Part shown: one piece after another, positions 53,101-54,695 of the stretch
How the letters are laid out: the number at the start of each line of letters is the position of its first letter
How positions within the stretch are numbered: the first letter of the stretch is position 1
NCBI RefSeq assembly: GCF_016595505.1
Contig: NZ_JAENIL010000049.1
Coordinates: forward strand, 1 to 54,695
Source: Pelagicoccus mobilis
GTDB taxonomy: Bacteria; Verrucomicrobiota; Verrucomicrobiia; Opitutales; Opitutaceae
Length of the DNA stretch: 54,695 nucleotides
Direction of reading: 5' to 3'
Made by a program: the position numbers and the translations under genes
The notes under the pieces: model-generated
Told to the model about the DNA's origin: nothing
Databases searched by the model: none
What the model saw: the letters and a program-made list of their open reading frames with translations, nothing else

Positions 53101-54673
53101 CCTCATCTCACCACCACCGCACCACGATATCTACTCAATCGAAGACTTGGCTCAGCTCATCTTCGACCTGAAGGAAGTAAACTCTCGTGCTAAGGTCTGC
53201 GTAAAACTCGTTTCCAGTTCTGGAGTCGGTACCGTAGCCGCGGGTGTCGCAAAAGCCTATGCCGACGTGATTCTGGTATCTGGCCACGATGGGGGCACTG
53301 CAGCTTCACCACTTTCTTCAGTAAAGCACGCAGGTTCCTCGTGGGAAATCGGATTGGCTGAAACTCATCAAGTTTTGATGATGAACGGCCTCCGTAATCG
53401 CGTGACCCTTCGCACCGACGGAGGCATGAAGACAGGTCGCGACATCATAATCGCTGCAATTCTCGGAGCTGAAGAATTCAACTTCGGAACGGCAGCCATG
53501 ATCGCTGCGAGTTGCGCTATGTTCCGTGTTTGTCATTTGAATACATGCCCAGTTGGAGTCGCAACCCAACGCGAAGACCTACGCGCCAAATACAAAGGGA
53601 CTCCCGAAAACGTCATCAACTACTTCAATGCTGTCGCGGAAGACGTTCGCTACTACATGGCGAAACTTGGCGTCCGGAAATTGGATCAGCTCGTAGGTCG
53701 CACCGAATTCCTCGAACAGATCGATGATCCCGACAATCCGAAAACCGGAACCGTCAACCTAAGCGGACTTCTGCACAACCCAGATCCTAGCGGCGAAGCT
53801 CCTCGTATCCACACGCGTCCGCGTAACGAGCGCCTTGGATTCGAAGGTAGTCTCGATGCAACGATTCTTCAGGAGTCTCACGACGTTATCGTTAACCGAG
53901 CCGCCTCCTTCAAAGGCAAGTACCGCGTCGCAAACACAGACCGCTGTATCGGTACCCACCTATCTGGTGAAGTCGCATACGTTCGCGGCAACAATCATCT
54001 CCCACCAGGATCTATTGATCTCACTTTCAAAGGAACAGCAGGGCAGAGCTTCTGCACGCTTCTTACAGATGGGATCAAGGTCACACTTCTTGGGGAAGCC
54101 AACGACTACGTCGGCAAGATGATGAGTGGCGGCGAAATCATTATCCGTCCAGAAGATGAAATAGAATACACCTGGAACGAAAACACGATTCTCGGCAACA
54201 CCTGCCTCTACGGCGCTACCGGAGGAAACCTCTTCGCCGCCGGTCTAGCAGGGGAACGTTTCGGAGTGCGTAATTCCGGAGCGGTCGCGGTCGTGGAAGG
54301 AGTAGGGGACCATGGTTGCGAATACATGACCGGTGGAGTTGTGGTCTGTCTCGGAAAAACGGGTACAAACTTCGGAGCCGGCATGAGCGGCGGTCTCGCC
54401 TTCGTCTACGACACCGACAACAGTTTCGAACCCCTCCATAATCCAGCCATGGTAGGGATCGAACGACTCGGCGATGGCGGTGAAATCGACGTCCTCAAAA
54501 AACTCGTCGAAGCTCACTACGAGTCTACGCTCAGCCCACACGCGAAGGCATTGCTTGATGATTGGCAAACAACCACCAGCAAGTTCTGGAAAGTAGTTCC
54601 CCATCCATCAACTCCCGAAACACCCAAGAACGTTTTGAAGTTAGATGAATTGAAAGTTCCAGCGTTGGCGTAG
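50141..54673 (+). CDS. gltB: Glutamate synthase large subunit
   Basis: The 1510-residue enzyme makes glutamate from glutamine and 2-oxoglutarate. The propeptide of 19 residues precedes the glutaminase nucleophile Cys20 (DACGVGVIANINGERSHE). The class II amidotransferase domain (about 20-430) contains FQRYSTNTFPQWHLAQPFR, then a central linker. The FMN domain (about 830-1200) has GGKSNSGEGGEEPRRY and GQLPGHKV. The 3Fe-4S cysteines are CAMFRVCHLNTCPVG (C-x5-C-x4-C). The C-terminal GxGxG-type beta-helix has repeated GGxxxGxxGxxF segments. I start at the ATG at 50141, because an upstream TTG at 50078 lies in the preceding terminator. A small subunit gene, if present, is beyond the right edge. Confidence 0.97.
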   Translation: MNEIQASPLLYRKDFEHDACGVGVIANINGERSHELLQKSLQALKNLAHRGAVDADAITGDGAGVLTQIPYQLFREFLEDQGKQLFNDEDLGVGVIFLPRNDDYAQAHGRKIVEEAVEAEGLSLIAWRYIPVDPNCLGRKADKTQPHMVQALIAKTEGLTEVEYERRLFLARKNAERAALEAELHDFYICSFSCRTIIYKGMLNSPQVRKYFPDLRDPAYTTNFVIFHQRYSTNTFPQWHLAQPFRMMAHNGEINTIRGNRNLMRARENSNVHGIWGDRFSDLRPMLQPDMSDSASFDNALELLTLGGRSALEAVTMMMPPAWENNSLLSDSMRGFHEYHACMLEPWDGPAAIAFTDGRYVAASLDRNGLRPARYKIYEDGTFMLASELGLIDETDMKTVRSGRLGPGKMLAVDMEEKKFLDDHEIKEAIGSDPRFSSWCSEHLVDIQKFAGDSTTPISNPEDEEIHRQLAFGYEKDEYEIVFKPMAESGQEAIGSMGDDTPLAFLSRKSRLLYTYFKQLFAQVTNPPIDAIRERSVMSLNTFLGGRLGLFEELPQSAGFIEATSPVLFNNELAALYDVKFLKDRVTRLDVTYDVSDGAAGLETAIKALVAKAQEAVEKNSTKVIILSDRNVSKERIGIPMLLATGAVHQHLVKFGYRMKCDIVAETGEGRDVHQIACLLGFGANAVNPYIGLAIVTNFSKNGDVENVDELTAAQNYRQAIDKGLLKIMGKMGISTLFSYCRAQIFEAIGISQDVIDECFVGTPSPIGGIGYDLIGQETLARHQRAYDEDIVAELESAGFYKAMRKGGEFHAWSPNVVSNMHRYLKTGKKDDYDKYRSESDEHQPYAIKDLLRIKYPESGVDISQVEEAEDIRRRFCTAAMSLGALSPECHETLAIAMNRIGGKSNSGEGGEEPRRYSLLESGDNASSAIKQVASGRFGVTAEYLASAKEIEIKVAQGAKPGEGGQLPGHKVSPLIAKLRFSVPGVTLISPPPHHDIYSIEDLAQLIFDLKEVNSRAKVCVKLVSSSGVGTVAAGVAKAYADVILVSGHDGGTAASPLSSVKHAGSSWEIGLAETHQVLMMNGLRNRVTLRTDGGMKTGRDIIIAAILGAEEFNFGTAAMIAASCAMFRVCHLNTCPVGVATQREDLRAKYKGTPENVINYFNAVAEDVRYYMAKLGVRKLDQLVGRTEFLEQIDDPDNPKTGTVNLSGLLHNPDPSGEAPRIHTRPRNERLGFEGSLDATILQESHDVIVNRAASFKGKYRVANTDRCIGTHLSGEVAYVRGNNHLPPGSIDLTFKGTAGQSFCTLLTDGIKVTLLGEANDYVGKMMSGGEIIIRPEDEIEYTWNENTILGNTCLYGATGGNLFAAGLAGERFGVRNSGAVAVVEGVGDHGCEYMTGGVVVCLGKTGTNFGAGMSGGLAFVYDTDNSFEPLHNPAMVGIERLGDGGEIDVLKKLVEAHYESTLSPHAKALLDDWQTTTSKFWKVVPHPSTPETPKNVLKLDELKVPALA

Positions 54674-54695
54674 AATCCGTAGCGCGGTGCTTCAG

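Overview
The window looks like a chromosomal segment of a marine-type Verrucomicrobiota bacterium, most likely class Opitutia (Puniceicoccales or Pelagicoccus-like). This is inferred from the flavour of YidC, GltB, MnmE/MnmG and the ATP synthase subunits, the scarcity of strong Shine-Dalgarno sequences, and the moderately GC-rich housekeeping genes. No alignment was run, so the taxon is an inference. I see no tRNA, rRNA, CRISPR array or intact insertion sequence.

Layout: (1) 0.3-7.3 kb, minus strand: an unusual cluster. An LGFP-repeat protein is followed by a 986-residue protein with about 17 tandem 29-residue helical repeats and a C-terminal HELMH metallopeptidase-like domain, then by a C25/caspase-like cysteine-peptidase-like protein overlapping its 3' end. 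A secreted beta-propeller protein comes next. I consider this the best candidate for an undescribed system. (2) 7.5-14.5 kb: an orphan TroA/ZnuA-type metal-binding protein, the rpmH-rnpA-yidC-yebC block, and a TatT/TatP-type (TPR-associated TRAP) pair. (3) 14.7-20.7 kb: ammonium channel, an ECF sigma/anti-sigma pair preceded by a secreted unknown, metX, an H-NOX-like protein without an obvious heme ligand, and metW.

(4) 20.9-34.8 kb: a cell-surface polysaccharide island, AT-rich from about 21.84 kb. It holds glycosyltransferases, a sugar-nucleotide epimerase, an ABC exporter (Wzm/Wzt type), a sulfotransferase fused to a long coiled coil, two further glycosyltransferases, and an AlgJ/AlgI-like O-acetylation pair facing the exporter operon. 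The left edge appears to lie inside a glycosyltransferase gene, just after its conserved E-x7-E motif. The right edge is the terminator of the ATP synthase operon. (5) 34.9-41.5 kb: a complete F1Fo ATP synthase operon in the order atpBEFHAGDC on the minus strand, with no atpI. (6) 41.7-54.7 kb: a small membrane protein, trmB, a PhoR/PhoB-like two-component pair, mnmG, mnmE, an intergenic cluster of GTAG-footed REP-like hairpins, recA, a CxxS glutaredoxin-like protein and gltB.

Functionally, the island makes, modifies (sulfation, O-acetylation) and exports a glycan. The flanking genes are core metabolism, translation and energy functions. Several intergenic palindromes (one 19-bp-arm near-perfect palindrome at 14.53 kb and four GTAG-footed hairpins) are unexplained by the genes.
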